Assembly: GCA_045635745.1 (NCBI GenBank)
Contig: JAZTWG010000042.1
Location: forward strand, 142,457 to 206,456
Source: SIG78 sp045635745
GTDB lineage: Bacteria > Verrucomicrobiota > Lentisphaeria > Victivallales > Victivallaceae
Direction: 5' to 3'
DNA length: 64,000 bases
A model generated the notes under the pieces. That model ran no database searches, was not told where the DNA came from, and saw only the letters and a program-made list of their open reading frames with translations. This document shows, piece after piece, positions 26,484 through 35,216 of the stretch. Position numbers and translations under genes: made by a program. Numbering within the stretch: position 1 is the stretch's first letter; each line of letters begins with the position of its first letter.

Positions 26484-28211
26484 TCAGAACTGGGGCATGG
26501 GATAATTGGCGGTGAAAGCCTTGACTTCTTCACCCAGAGCTTTCAAGCCCTCCACATCTTCGCGCAATGCCACACCGCGTTCGATAAAGTCGGCGATTTT
26601 AACCATGGCATCTTCTTTCATGCCGCGGGTGGTCACTGCCGGAGTACCAATACGGATACCGCTGGTAACGAAGGGTTTTTCCGGGTCAAACGGAATCATG
26701 TTCTTGTTGACAGTAATGCGGGCAATATCCAACGCATTGGCAACCGCCTTGCCGGTGGCCTGTTTCGGACGCAGGTCAACCAGCATCAGGTGGTTATCGG
26801 TACCGCCGGAAACCATGCGGAAACCGCGCTTGGTCAACTCTTCTGCCAGCACGCGGGCATTGATTCGCACCTGCTTCTGGTAAGCTTTGAATTCTTCGGT
26901 CATTGCTTCGCCGAAGCAGACGGCTTTAGCCGCAATAACGTGTTCCAGCGGACCGCCCTGCATACCGGGGAATACTTTGGAGTTGATCGCCTTGATGTAT
27001 TCTTCACGGCAGAGGATCAGACCGGCACGGGGACCACGCAGAGTTTTATGAGTGGTGGTGGTCACCACATCGGCATACGGCACCGGGCTGGGATGTTCGC
27101 CGGCAGCGACCAGACCGGCAATGTGCGCCATATCCACAAAAAGCTTGGCACCGACCTTGTCCGCGATTTCGCGCAAACGGGGGAAGTCGATGATCCGGGG
27201 ATAAGCACTGGCACCGGCAAGGATCATTTTCGGATTGTTTTCCAGAGCCAGACGTTCGATTTCATCGTAGTCGATCATTTCGGTTTCGGCGCTCACACCG
27301 TAAGGAACAATGTTGAAGAGCTTGCCGAAGAAGTTCAGCGGGTGACCGTGGGTCAGATGGCCGCCGTGATCCAGACTCATGGAAAGCACGGTATCGCCGG
27401 GATTGACCAATGCCATGTAAACCGCCTGATTGGCGGAACTGCCGGAGTGCGGCTGCACGTTGGCTGCTTCGGCACCGAAGAGCTTGCAGGCGCGTTCGAT
27501 GGCCAGGCTTTCGATCTCATCAATAAATTCGCAGCCGTTGTAATAACGTTTGCCGGGATATCCCTCGGCGTATTTGTTGGTCAGAACCGACCCCTGAGCG
27601 GCGCGCACGGCGCAACTGGCAAAGTTTTCGGAAGCGATCAATTCAATGCCGTCAGACTGACGGACAGCTTCTTTGTCGATGATATGGGCAATCGCCGGAT
27701 CGGCATGACGGATGGCGGCGATATCGTCGTAAGTAACTTTTTCCAGATTGGTCAGGCGGCGTTCATGACGGCTCTCGCCGGAAAATTTAGTGGTCAGGAA
27801 TGCACTTACGAGATCCCAGCGGCATTCATCGGTCTGGAGATCACCGGAAAGCACTGCCACGTTGGCGCAATTGTGCTGGCGCGAAAGCATAACATTTTCC
27901 GCATCTTCGCAGACCGCAGCGCGCACACCATGATAGCGGTTGGCGGCAATCGCCATACCGATACCGGAACGGCAAATCAGGATACCGGCATCAGCTTTGC
28001 CGCGGGAAACCATTTCGGCCACAGCGGCAGCAAAATCCGGATAATCATCAGTCTTTTCCAACGAATAAGCGCCGCAATCAACCACGGTCATGCTGTTTTC
28101 GTTAAGTTTGGCGATCAATGCTTTTTTAGCTTCAAAACCGCCGTGATCGGCTCCGACTGCAATGGTAAGCGGAGAGGGCTTGACTGCAAAGTCCTGAATT
28201 GAGAAACTCAT
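26484..28211 (-). CDS. glyA: RpiB-GlyA fusion: ribose-5-phosphate isomerase B plus serine hydroxymethyltransferase
   Basis: One open frame of 575 residues encodes two enzymes. Residues ~13-150 are RpiB-like: VGADHGGFEAK, GILICRSGIGMAIAANR (catalytic Cys80; the usual CGTG is CRSG) and RQHNCANVAVLSG. Residues ~155-575 are a complete serine hydroxymethyltransferase: IELIASENFAS, TNKYAEGYPGKRYYNG, GHLTHG, VTTTTHKTLRGPRAG with the PLP Lys, and IRIGTPAVTTRGM. Stop codons are absent across the joint. The ATG at 28211 (AAGGA upstream) is preferred to one 12 codons earlier. The fused enzyme would link pentose and one-carbon metabolism; whether the RpiB domain is active is uncertain because of the altered loop. 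Confidence 0.93.
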   Translation of the reverse strand: MSFSIQDFAVKPSPLTIAVGADHGGFEAKKALIAKLNENSMTVVDCGAYSLEKTDDYPDFAAAVAEMVSRGKADAGILICRSGIGMAIAANRYHGVRAAVCEDAENVMLSRQHNCANVAVLSGDLQTDECRWDLVSAFLTTKFSGESRHERRLTNLEKVTYDDIAAIRHADPAIAHIIDKEAVRQSDGIELIASENFASCAVRAAQGSVLTNKYAEGYPGKRYYNGCEFIDEIESLAIERACKLFGAEAANVQPHSGSSANQAVYMALVNPGDTVLSMSLDHGGHLTHGHPLNFFGKLFNIVPYGVSAETEMIDYDEIERLALENNPKMILAGASAYPRIIDFPRLREIADKVGAKLFVDMAHIAGLVAAGEHPSPVPYADVVTTTTHKTLRGPRAGLILCREEYIKAINSKVFPGMQGGPLEHVIAAKAVCFGEAMTEEFKAYQKQVRINARVLAEELTKRGFRMVSGGTDNHLMLVDLRPKQATGKAVANALDIARITVNKNMIPFDPEKPFVTSGIRIGTPAVTTRGMKEDAMVKIADFIERGVALREDVEGLKALGEEVKAFTANYPMPQF

Positions 28212-28243
28212 TTTTTCATCCTTTTTTTGGTTTGGTTTATATA

Positions 28244-28705
28244 TCAAAAGTTATTTTTCAATTGTTCAACTAAATTTTTCACCGCTCTTTTTATCGGTTC
28301 AAATGCTCTGCGGTAATCCGCCAGACTGCCGCCGTAAGGATCAACAACATCCCCTGCCCCGGCTCCGGAAAAATCTGATATGCGTTTGATTTTCACGGCA
28401 GCTTCCGGCACCGCATCAGCGATCTTCCGGCAATGAGCATCGGTCAAACCTACGATCAAAACGGCATTATTCACCATTTCATAAGTCAATGTTCTGCTGC
28501 GGAAATCCTCCAGCGATGCACCGTTTTCCAACGCCACCTGCCGACTGTTCTCCGAGGCGCAACTGCCATTGACTGCAAACAACCCCGCCGAACCGGCCCG
28601 GTAACCAGGCAAACCAGCATCCGCAGCGCATTTATTGAACCATGCTTCTGCCAACGGACTGCGGCAGGTATTGCCCGTACAGACAAAAAGTACACTCTTT
28701 TGCAT
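28244..28705 (-). CDS. low-molecular-weight protein tyrosine phosphatase-like protein
   Basis: Protein of 153 residues. The P-loop VLFVCTGNTCRSP at the N terminus gives the CX5R motif (nucleophile Cys, then Arg), and DPYGG near residue 125 supplies the general-acid Asp. Both are the defining features of LMW-PTPs, and the length fits. Protein-arginine phosphatases (YwlE) have the same CTGNTCRS loop with Thr, so arginine-phosphate could be the substrate. The ATG at 28705 has AGGAA upstream. It is the first gene of the rpiB-glyA operon. Confidence 0.88.
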   Translation of the reverse strand: MQKSVLFVCTGNTCRSPLAEAWFNKCAADAGLPGYRAGSAGLFAVNGSCASENSRQVALENGASLEDFRSRTLTYEMVNNAVLIVGLTDAHCRKIADAVPEAAVKIKRISDFSGAGAGDVVDPYGGSLADYRRAFEPIKRAVKNLVEQLKNNF

Positions 28706-28776
28706 AAAAACACTTTCCTGAACTGGCAAAACAACCGATATTGTTGTACATTAATAACGCAACAACATGTATTCTG

Positions 28777-28782
28777 TATAAT
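28777..28782 (+). promoter_or_regulatory. -10 element of the trmB promoter
   Basis: A consensus TATAAT stands 45 bases before trmB. The -35 region at 17-base spacing (AATAAC) is poor. The region 28706-28826 is the divergent control region for trmB and the phosphatase gene. Confidence 0.4.
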
Positions 28783-28826
28783 ATACACCTTTTTTTAAGG
28801 ATTAAAACCTTTGAAAGTGATTTTTT

Positions 28827-29465
28827 ATGACTAAAACTAAAAATTCTGCACTTTTGGACGCTTCTATATTCAATTTGAGTCAGGTTTACACCCTGCCGGC
28901 GGAAGTTTTGAGCAAATCCGATACTGTTGTGGAGTTGGATATGGGCTGCGGCAAAGGGTCCTTCACCACCGAGCTGGCAAAACGTCATCCCGACCGGGTC
29001 ATTCTGGCGGCGGATATGCTTTCGGGACGTTTACGCAAACTTGCCAGCCGCAATCTTCGGGAAGGTGTAAATAATATGCGTATACTCAAAGCCGAAGCCC
29101 GCATGCTTATAGCACGGTTGCTCCCTGACCGTGCATTGGATAGAATCCATATTCTCTGCCCGGATCCGTGGCCCAAAGACCGCCACAGCGGCAACCGGCT
29201 TTTAAGCTCAAATTTCATGACCCATATCCACCGGGTTTTAAAAGACAACGGCGTGTGGCATTTTTCCACCGACGATCTGGAATATCTGGCGGCAGTACGC
29301 AAGGCGGTCAATGCTTCGCAGCTGTTCGCTGAAGATCCGGAACGCCTTGCTGATATAGCTGATGTAAAAACAGATTTTGAAGTAATGTGGAACGAAATGG
29401 GCAAAGAAGTTTATCATCACGCGTGGGTGAAACAACCTTTGCCGGAAGTTACGATCGGTCATTAA
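28827..29465 (+). CDS. trmB: tRNA (guanine-N7-)-methyltransferase TrmB
   Basis: SAM-dependent enzyme of 212 residues making m7G46 in tRNA. The SAM-binding motif VVELDMGCGKGSFTTELAK is near residue 38, the DRIHILCPDPWPKDRHSGNRLL block matches the TrmB signature (FPDPWPKxRHxKRRL), and a C-terminal YHHAWVKQ region follows. It stands alone on the plus strand and ends ten bases from the convergent metallopeptidase gene. Confidence 0.93.
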   Translation: MTKTKNSALLDASIFNLSQVYTLPAEVLSKSDTVVELDMGCGKGSFTTELAKRHPDRVILAADMLSGRLRKLASRNLREGVNNMRILKAEARMLIARLLPDRALDRIHILCPDPWPKDRHSGNRLLSSNFMTHIHRVLKDNGVWHFSTDDLEYLAAVRKAVNASQLFAEDPERLADIADVKTDFEVMWNEMGKEVYHHAWVKQPLPEVTIGH

Positions 29466-29474
29466 AAAACAAGT

Positions 29475-30257
29475 TCAACGCTTTTGCTGCCGCGGCGGCG
29501 GATCGTTGATCCATGAACCGAGTTTTTCTTCCCAGAATGACTTGCCCAGCAGCTTGTTGCGGCCGGTCATTCTGATAATAAAAAGCATTTTATTGAACAA
29601 TACGGAGCTTTTTTGCACCCGTGAGTAGAATTTGCGCCCCTCAAACATCATAGCAGCAAAAGTTTCCGCGCGATCCTCGACTTCGCTGCTTTGAGCGTAA
29701 AAACTTACAAAGTCTGCCGAAAAATCTTTATTGACTTTGCTGTAATGCTCCTGCAATGCACGTTTGTCTTTTTCCCGCACCGGCCGGTCGGGAAAATCTA
29801 TACCGCGATAGCGAAATTGCGGATGGTTGAGTTTCTGCCAGTCCCGATTTTTGCGCTTGGGATCAAAGATGTGGAACATCTCGTGATAAACGACTTTTTT
29901 TGAAGCTTTTTCTATTAAATACATGCAGTCGTCGCGGGCAACTCCGGCACATGCCATACCATTGAGTTTCAGACTTTTGCAGATCATGACACTTTTTAAC
30001 CCGCTGCGACGGACAAAGTTTTCGCCCAGATCATCAAGTGCCTCAAAGAAACGCCCCAATTGTTTTTCCTGCTGTCTAAGCGGCAAAGGAACCCCGCTCA
30101 TATTGGCTGGGAATACAACATCCGGCTTGATTTTGAAACGGTAATGTTTGGCAGCTTTGCGGTAATCTTTGCTGACTTCCCGCTGTTGGGAAGCTTCGGC
30201 AAGTGTCATCGGCAGCAGCAGAGCGATAAACAGAGCCCCCCACCTCACACTCTTGCG
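29475..30257 (-). CDS. secreted HExxH zinc metallopeptidase-like protein
   Basis: A GTG at 30257 gives a 260-residue protein with a clear signal peptide (VRKSVRWGALFIALLLPMTL, cleavage near AEA-SQ). YHEMFHIFDPK near residue 145 is a HExxH-type zinc site; DRAETFAAMM downstream contains a Glu suited as third ligand, so it resembles gluzincin-type secreted peptidases of unknown substrate. An upstream ATG at 30332 is less likely, because the terminator of the preceding gene (30278-30330) would lie inside the coding sequence and the signal peptide would not be N-terminal. Confidence 0.6.
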   Translation of the reverse strand, partial: RKSVRWGALFIALLLPMTLAEASQQREVSKDYRKAAKHYRFKIKPDVVFPANMSGVPLPLRQQEKQLGRFFEALDDLGENFVRRSGLKSVMICKSLKLNGMACAGVARDDCMYLIEKASKKVVYHEMFHIFDPKRKNRDWQKLNHPQFRYRGIDFPDRPVREKDKRALQEHYSKVNKDFSADFVSFYAQSSEVEDRAETFAAMMFEGRKFYSRVQKSSVLFNKMLFIIRMTGRNKLLGKSFWEEKLGSWINDPPPRQQKR

Positions 30258-30277
30258 CACGTCGAAACTTACCGGCA

Positions 30278-30330
30278 AAAAAAACGCTGCAAAAGTATGC
30301 AGCCATACCGGGCTGATTATCTTTTGCAGC
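30278..30330 (-). terminator. two-tiered hairpin terminator of the 30351-30824 gene
   Basis: On the minus strand GCTGCAAAAG (30330-30321) pairs with CTTTTGCAGC (30295-30286), followed by GTTTTTTTT. The 25-base loop contains its own small hairpin (CAGCC with GGCTG), so the structure is nested. It begins 20 bases after the stop codon at 30351. Confidence 0.85.
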
Positions 30331-30350
30331 ATTCTTCAGAAAACCTTCTA

Positions 30351-30824
30351 TCAATCAAAAAGATTTTTGCCGAAGTTGACAAAAATCATCACCGGCAGCA
30401 AACCGTTTTTGTTGATATTGATCAAGCCGAGCTGGAAGGTGGCGTTGTTCTGCCCGTTGTTCAGCACACCGATCTGCACGCCGTTTTCAGCAGACTGGTT
30501 GTAGAACCCCCACTGCAGAGCAAAGTCACCATGCTGACCTTTGTGCATGTTCACGAAAGCCAGCTGAACGCCTTCCAGACTGCGGGCATAGTTGAAACCG
30601 ATCCAGGCAAACTGGAAACCGCTCATTTTCTGAACGTTGTTTCCGCAAAGCGCCAGCGAAGCACCTTCGGTAGAGTTGTTGCCGATGACCGGCAGACCGA
30701 GACCGATACCTTCGATGTTGTTTTCGGAACTGTCGAACCACACACCAAAACCGAAGGAATCTCCGGCAACGGCACTCGCCAGACAGCAGCCGGCGACCAT
30801 CAGAGTCATAATGATTTTTTTCAT
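30351..30824 (-). CDS. secreted protein with repeated VQLG-type motifs (LA_2272-like surface repeat)
   Basis: Protein of 157 residues with a signal peptide (MKKIIMTLMVAGCCLASAVAG). The mature part has short repeats of the form G-(V/F)-Q-(L/F/I)-(A/G)-hydrophobic-(V/I/N)-N, such as GVQLAFVNMHKG, GVQIGVLNNGQN and TFQLGLININKNG, ending LPVMIFVNFGKNLFD. This pattern is known in surface proteins of the LA_2272 repeat type and suggests a small beta-strand repeat structure; the function is unknown. AAAGGA precedes the start codon, which is 23 bases after the cyclase gene, and a terminator follows. Confidence 0.65.
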   Translation of the reverse strand: MKKIIMTLMVAGCCLASAVAGDSFGFGVWFDSSENNIEGIGLGLPVIGNNSTEGASLALCGNNVQKMSGFQFAWIGFNYARSLEGVQLAFVNMHKGQHGDFALQWGFYNQSAENGVQIGVLNNGQNNATFQLGLININKNGLLPVMIFVNFGKNLFD

Positions 30825-30847
30825 TTTTTGTTTTTCCTTTCTCAGGG

Positions 30848-31471
30848 TTAAAATTCAGCTGTCAATGAACATGGCAGCTGGGTTATTGCTATTTTGGGAA
30901 ATAAAACATTCAATTTAACTACCCCCGACGGCAGTTTATGCAGATTTGCCGGTTCACACACCGTAGCTATGCCGCCGCCAAAAAGCTGCAGAAAAACCCC
31001 TTCAAGCGCAGTACTTTCGTAGATATCCGACACCAGCAGCCGACATGGCGTCTTTTTCAACCACTCCACGGCATCCAGCGTCAGGTATACCGATCGCGGA
31101 GGTATACCAAAAGATCCGGTTGAGCCCAGAGCATTGATGATCACCGCCGGAGTATCCGGCACTCCGCCATAAGCTTTTTCCAAATCAGCAGCACTCACTC
31201 CACCGGGCTGACCGGCGCGGTCGAGATGAATTACAGCCGCCGGAATACCGGTAAAATCCGCCAGATCAGCATTGGCCGCATTAACGCCGTCATCGGTTTC
31301 CAGAATATGACCGGGAAAGTCGATGTAACTGCCCATCATACTGCTGTGGGATATATTGTAAACCACCCCGGTATATTCCGTTTTATCTGACTTCAGCGGA
31401 ACTTCGCGCCGGATGATTTCGGCTTCAACTTTCCGACCGTGAAATGGTGCAGTCAAATCTACACAAGTCAT
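30848..31471 (-). CDS. cyclase / kynurenine formamidase-like hydrolase
   Basis: Protein of 207 residues of the cyclase family (PF04199), metal-dependent amide hydrolases that include KynB. It starts CVDLTAPFHG and carries ISHSSMMGSYIDFPGHI, the family's metal-binding H-x-G-T-H-x-D-x-P-x-H motif, with the second His replaced (SSMMGSYID), so metal binding may be altered. INALGSTGSFGIPP and LFGGGIATVCEPANLH follow. The substrate is unknown. The ATG at 31471 is used; it follows the DUF1015 stop codon by eight bases. Confidence 0.75.
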   Translation of the reverse strand: MTCVDLTAPFHGRKVEAEIIRREVPLKSDKTEYTGVVYNISHSSMMGSYIDFPGHILETDDGVNAANADLADFTGIPAAVIHLDRAGQPGGVSAADLEKAYGGVPDTPAVIINALGSTGSFGIPPRSVYLTLDAVEWLKKTPCRLLVSDIYESTALEGVFLQLFGGGIATVCEPANLHKLPSGVVKLNVLFPKIAITQLPCSLTAEF

Positions 31472-31479
31472 TATCAGCC

Positions 31480-32709
31480 TCAAAAGTTGTGGCAAACCAA
31501 TCCATCGCGCAGTTTGGGTTCAAACCACGTGGATTTTGGAGGCATGATCTCGCCGGCATCAGCAATATCGATCAGCTGACCAACGGTGGTCGGATACATG
31601 GAAAATGCCACCGCGTAATCGCCGCTGTCCACAAGTTTTTCCAACTCCGCAGTACCGCGAATACCGCCGATAAAATCAATGGCTTTGCTGGTACGCGGGT
31701 CATCAATCCCCAGAATGGGAGCCAATACATTATCCTGCAGAACACTCACATCAAGGCGTTCGATAACGCCCAGTTTGGAAGCATCAAAATTCGGAGTTAC
31801 AGTATACCACTTTTTATTGATATACATCTTGAATATGCCGCCATTTTCCGGCGATTTGGTGCTGCTTTCTTCAACGGTGAATTTATCAGCAAGCTTTGCC
31901 ATAAAAGCTTCTTCACTCAAGCCGTTCAAAGTATGCACTGCACGGTTGTAGGGCAAGATCTTGAGCTGCGAAGCCGGAAACGCTGCGGCCAGAAAATAGT
32001 TGTAATCTTCATTGCCCGTGTGGTTGGGATTGGCCGGAGCCGATTCTTTCATAGTACGGGCCGCCGCCGCGCTGCGGTGATGACCGTCGGCAATATAAAA
32101 GTAGTCGATCGCAGCAAAGAGGTCGGCCAGCTTTTCGCTGGTTGCGGCATCCACGCGCCACAGCGTGTGCCCGATACCATCGGGAGCAACAAAGTCAAAC
32201 AACGGAGCTTTGGCACATTCTTCGGCAATCAGAGCATCGATTTTTGCATCATCTTTGTAAGTGAAAAATGCCGGACCGGTATGAGATTTGAGAGTCATAA
32301 CATGCCGGGTGCGGTCATCCTCTTTGTCCTGACGGGTCTTTTCGTGTTTTTTGATCCGGTTTTCGGCGTAATCGACCGCACTGGCGGCACCGAACACACC
32401 AGTCTGCACCTGTTCGCCCATAACCAGCTTGTAGATGTAAAGGTGTGCTTCTTTATCCACAGTAAGCGGAGCTTCGGCTATAAGTTTATCAAAATTCGCT
32501 TTGGCCTGCGCGTAGACTTCGTCACGGTAAAGATCGATACCTTTTTCCATATCTATCTCCGGACGCGACACATGCAGAAAACTGTAGGGATTGCCTTTGG
32601 CCAGCACCGCAGCTTCGGCACTGTTTACAACGTCGTAGGGTACAGCGGCTACCAGGGAAGCGCGTTCCACAGTCGGCAGCATGCCGTGAAAGGGTTTGAA
32701 TACGGGCAT
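31480..32709 (-). CDS. DUF1015 family protein
   Basis: Protein of 409 residues matching DUF1015: VAAVPYDVVNSAEAAVLAKGNPYSFLHVSRPEID at the N terminus, HEKTRQDKEDDR centrally, IADGHHRSAAAART near residue 205 and a C-terminal half with GIDDPRTSKAIDFIGG. The DGHHR motif and conserved charges suggest an enzyme, possibly a nucleotide- or phosphate-utilising one, but no reaction is established to my knowledge. GGAGA precedes the ATG at 32709. It sits between pyrD and the cyclase gene in the same operon. Confidence 0.88.
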   Translation of the reverse strand: MPVFKPFHGMLPTVERASLVAAVPYDVVNSAEAAVLAKGNPYSFLHVSRPEIDMEKGIDLYRDEVYAQAKANFDKLIAEAPLTVDKEAHLYIYKLVMGEQVQTGVFGAASAVDYAENRIKKHEKTRQDKEDDRTRHVMTLKSHTGPAFFTYKDDAKIDALIAEECAKAPLFDFVAPDGIGHTLWRVDAATSEKLADLFAAIDYFYIADGHHRSAAAARTMKESAPANPNHTGNEDYNYFLAAAFPASQLKILPYNRAVHTLNGLSEEAFMAKLADKFTVEESSTKSPENGGIFKMYINKKWYTVTPNFDASKLGVIERLDVSVLQDNVLAPILGIDDPRTSKAIDFIGGIRGTAELEKLVDSGDYAVAFSMYPTTVGQLIDIADAGEIMPPKSTWFEPKLRDGLVCHNF

Positions 32710-32746
32710 AATTATTTTCTCCTTAAAAAAAATTGTGTTGCTTATC

Positions 32747-33670
32747 TTATATTTCCAAAGCGCCGACGATTTCGGAAACGCTTTTGTAATTATGGCGTTT
32801 AAGGTAATCTTCGATACCGGCAATAACATTCAGCGGCGCATAAGGATCGGTGAATGTGGCAGTTCCCACTGCCACGGCTTTGGCGCCGGCAAGCATGAAT
32901 TCCACGGCATCGATCCCATTGCAGATACCGCCCATACCGATCACCGGAATAGAGACCGCCTTGCTGGCTTCGTAAACCATACGCAAAGCTACAGGTTTGA
33001 CCGCCGGGCCGCTCAATCCGCCGGTAAGATTGGCAATCTTCGGACGGCGGGTCTCGGCATTGATCGCCATACCTGTAAGAGTATTGATCAGCGATACGGC
33101 ATCAGCACCGGCATCTTCAGCTGCTTTGGCAAAGTCGCCGATTTTTGTCACATTGGGACTCAATTTGACGATCAGCGGCAGTGTGGTGGCTTTGCGAACG
33201 GCTGAAATAACTTCGTTGAGCAGTTTGGTATCGGTACCGAATGCCACGCCGCCGGCTTTTACATTGGGGCACGATATGTTCACTTCCAATGCAGTAATAC
33301 CTTCGCGATCTTCATCCATCCGGCGCGCAACCTCGCAATAATCTGCAATGCTTTTACCCCAGATATTGACGATCACCGTTGCTCCGGTGGTCCGCAAAAA
33401 CGGCATATAGTGCTCGCCATGCAGAAACTTATCCACGCCGGGCCCCTGCAGTCCGATGGCATTGAGCATACCACTGGCAGTTTCTGCCACGCGCGGAGTG
33501 GGATTGCCGTTGCTGACAAAAGGCGCAATACCTTTGACCACCACCGCACCAAGACGCGATATATCATAGAGCTGGTTGTATTCATAAGCGTAACCGAAGG
33601 TGCCGGATGCTGTCATTACCGGATTTTTCAACTTGAACTTGCCAAGATCCACACTCATATCAATTTTCAT
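32747..33670 (-). CDS. pyrD: dihydroorotate dehydrogenase, class 1B catalytic subunit
   Basis: FMN enzyme of 307 residues oxidising dihydroorotate in pyrimidine synthesis. It has the N-terminal LKNPVMTASGTFGY, VEVNISCPNVKAGG-like NISCPNVKAGG with the catalytic Cys of class 1, LIVKLSPNVT, and the FMN-phosphate loop PVIGMGGICNGIDAVEFMLAGAKAVAVGTA. GGGGAGG lies upstream of the ATG at 33670, which overlaps the end of pyrK. Together with PyrK it forms the NAD-linked heterotetramer typical of anaerobes. Confidence 0.96.
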   Translation of the reverse strand: MKIDMSVDLGKFKLKNPVMTASGTFGYAYEYNQLYDISRLGAVVVKGIAPFVSNGNPTPRVAETASGMLNAIGLQGPGVDKFLHGEHYMPFLRTTGATVIVNIWGKSIADYCEVARRMDEDREGITALEVNISCPNVKAGGVAFGTDTKLLNEVISAVRKATTLPLIVKLSPNVTKIGDFAKAAEDAGADAVSLINTLTGMAINAETRRPKIANLTGGLSGPAVKPVALRMVYEASKAVSIPVIGMGGICNGIDAVEFMLAGAKAVAVGTATFTDPYAPLNVIAGIEDYLKRHNYKSVSEIVGALEI

Positions 33671-34448
33671 AATAAACCTCCCCGGCGGTAAAGACCGGCC
33701 CTTCGGAACAACTTCTGGCATAACGGAACGTATCGCCATCTTTGACTTTCACCACACAGGCAAAACAGGCGCCCACTCCGCAGCACATCACATGATCGAG
33801 ACTCAACTCGCCATCTTCCCGGCCGGCATTGCACAGCATTTTTCCTGCCGCCATCAGCATCGGAGTCGGACCGCAGGCGTAAAAACGGTATTTCTTGCCG
33901 GGAACCGGATTTTTCAGCAGTTCTTCCAGCAATACTGTAACGAAGCCCTGTGTACCAACCGAACCATCATTGGTAGCAACTTTTACTTCGGTACCCTGCT
34001 GCTGATAATCTTCCAGCAGAATCAGGTCTGCATCGCCGCGGGCCCCCACCAGCAGCAAACCTTTATTTTTGGCCAGCTTGCTGATCATAAACATTGCCGC
34101 AGTACCATAACCACCGGCAATCATCACCGGTATTTCATCATCGGCTGGCATCTTGTATCCGTTGCCCAAAGGCCCCATAAGATCGCACACCGCTCCCGGC
34201 GCGAGAGTACTCAATACTTCCGTGCCGCTGCCGACAACCTTGTAGGTTATCTGCACTGTACATTGTTCAGGATCGACATTGTTTATAGAAAACGGCCGAC
34301 GCAGAATATTGGCACTCTTTTTAGTGATCTGCACATGCACAAATTGTCCGGCAACCGCTTTGGCCGCGATCTCCGGATGGTAAAACACCGCCTGATAGTA
34401 ATCCCCCTTCAGACAGCGGTTACTGATTATTTCGCCTGTTTTATACAT
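33660..34448 (-). CDS. pyrK: dihydroorotate dehydrogenase electron transfer subunit PyrK
   Basis: Protein of 262 residues with FAD-binding RRPFSINN and VGSGTEVLS, the NAD-binding core PVMIAGGYGTAAM and FYACGPTPMLMA, and four cysteines for the 2Fe-2S cluster (MCCGVGACFACVVKV and later ARSCSEGP). It passes electrons from PyrD to NAD. Its 3' end overlaps pyrD by 11 bases. The order pyrK-pyrD with overlap is the standard class 1B arrangement. Confidence 0.95.
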   Translation of the reverse strand: MYKTGEIISNRCLKGDYYQAVFYHPEIAAKAVAGQFVHVQITKKSANILRRPFSINNVDPEQCTVQITYKVVGSGTEVLSTLAPGAVCDLMGPLGNGYKMPADDEIPVMIAGGYGTAAMFMISKLAKNKGLLLVGARGDADLILLEDYQQQGTEVKVATNDGSVGTQGFVTVLLEELLKNPVPGKKYRFYACGPTPMLMAAGKMLCNAGREDGELSLDHVMCCGVGACFACVVKVKDGDTFRYARSCSEGPVFTAGEVYYEN

Positions 34449-34477
34449 TTTTCATCTCCATAAAACCGGGGTTGCTG

Positions 34478-35200
34478 TTATTGCGGAAACTGCGCCAGCG
34501 CCTGCGGTGAATCCGCACTCAACGCCTGGCAGTTATCAAACGATATACGGCTGCGGAAGCTGGCGCTCAAGAGCGCTATATCGGTTGCCACATAGTACTC
34601 GCCGACCTTTTTGAACGACGTTATCTCCATGGTACGTTCCGGCTTGCCGTTGATATTTCTTATTGAGTCATAAAACTCCGCACGCATAGGGAAGAGATAT
34701 TCGCTGGCGATCCATACCTTGATGGGTTTATCATCCGGAGAACGCAGCAGCAACACCCGGCAATTCAAGCTTTTAAAGCGCTCACCGGGCAGTTCCATAT
34801 GTACCTGATATTCCAGAAAATTCATCGCCAGCTCATCGATTCTGAAGCCCAGACTGTGCAAAAGGTTATTGCTTTTGTTATTGGTAGTGGTCCGGAACTT
34901 ACCACTCTGCAGATTGCGTTCAAAATCATGTACTTCGCTGTTATTGATCTGCAATCTCGCCTGAACTTTTTCTTTGCCGAAACGGATCACGAAACGCACG
35001 GGATAACTCACCGAGCCACCCTGATTGCGTTTAAGGTGTATGACCTTGCCGTGCATATCAGCAAAACTGTTCTGCAGTGCCGCCCGGTCGCGGGTCATCC
35101 TGATAAAAGCTTCAGCCGGCACCTGACGCATCACGGAACCGGCAGCCGGCAGCACTGCCACTGCCGACAAAATCAGAAACGCAGCGATTTTTCTGTTCAT
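34478..35200 (-). CDS. LolA-like outer-membrane lipoprotein-sorting protein
   Basis: Exported protein of 240 residues. A signal peptide (MNRKIAAFLILSAVAVLPAAG) is followed by a LolA-like half-barrel pattern: alternating beta strands such as VRFVIRFGKEKVQARLQI, FRIDELAMNFLEY, CRVLLLRSPDDKPIKVWIASEYLFPMRAEFYD and ERTMEITSFKKVGEYYVATDI. It may carry lipoproteins or lipids across the periplasm. GGAG precedes the ATG at 35200. It lies between lon and pyrK. Confidence 0.72.
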   Translation of the reverse strand: MNRKIAAFLILSAVAVLPAAGSVMRQVPAEAFIRMTRDRAALQNSFADMHGKVIHLKRNQGGSVSYPVRFVIRFGKEKVQARLQINNSEVHDFERNLQSGKFRTTTNNKSNNLLHSLGFRIDELAMNFLEYQVHMELPGERFKSLNCRVLLLRSPDDKPIKVWIASEYLFPMRAEFYDSIRNINGKPERTMEITSFKKVGEYYVATDIALLSASFRSRISFDNCQALSADSPQALAQFPQ

Positions 35201-35216
35201 AAACCACTCCATACGC

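Noticed and set aside
26790..28202. Plus-strand open frame opposite the RpiB-GlyA fusion
   Set aside because: Antisense shadow of conserved coding sequence; no domain and no promoter or ribosome binding site.
28741..28766. TTGTTG/CAACAA inverted repeat before trmB as an operator
   Set aside because: A six-base match in A/T-rich sequence with an uneven loop is too weak to support a binding site.
31444..32802. Plus-strand 452-codon frame opposite the DUF1015 gene
   Set aside because: Antisense of a conserved family gene with no recognisable protein features.
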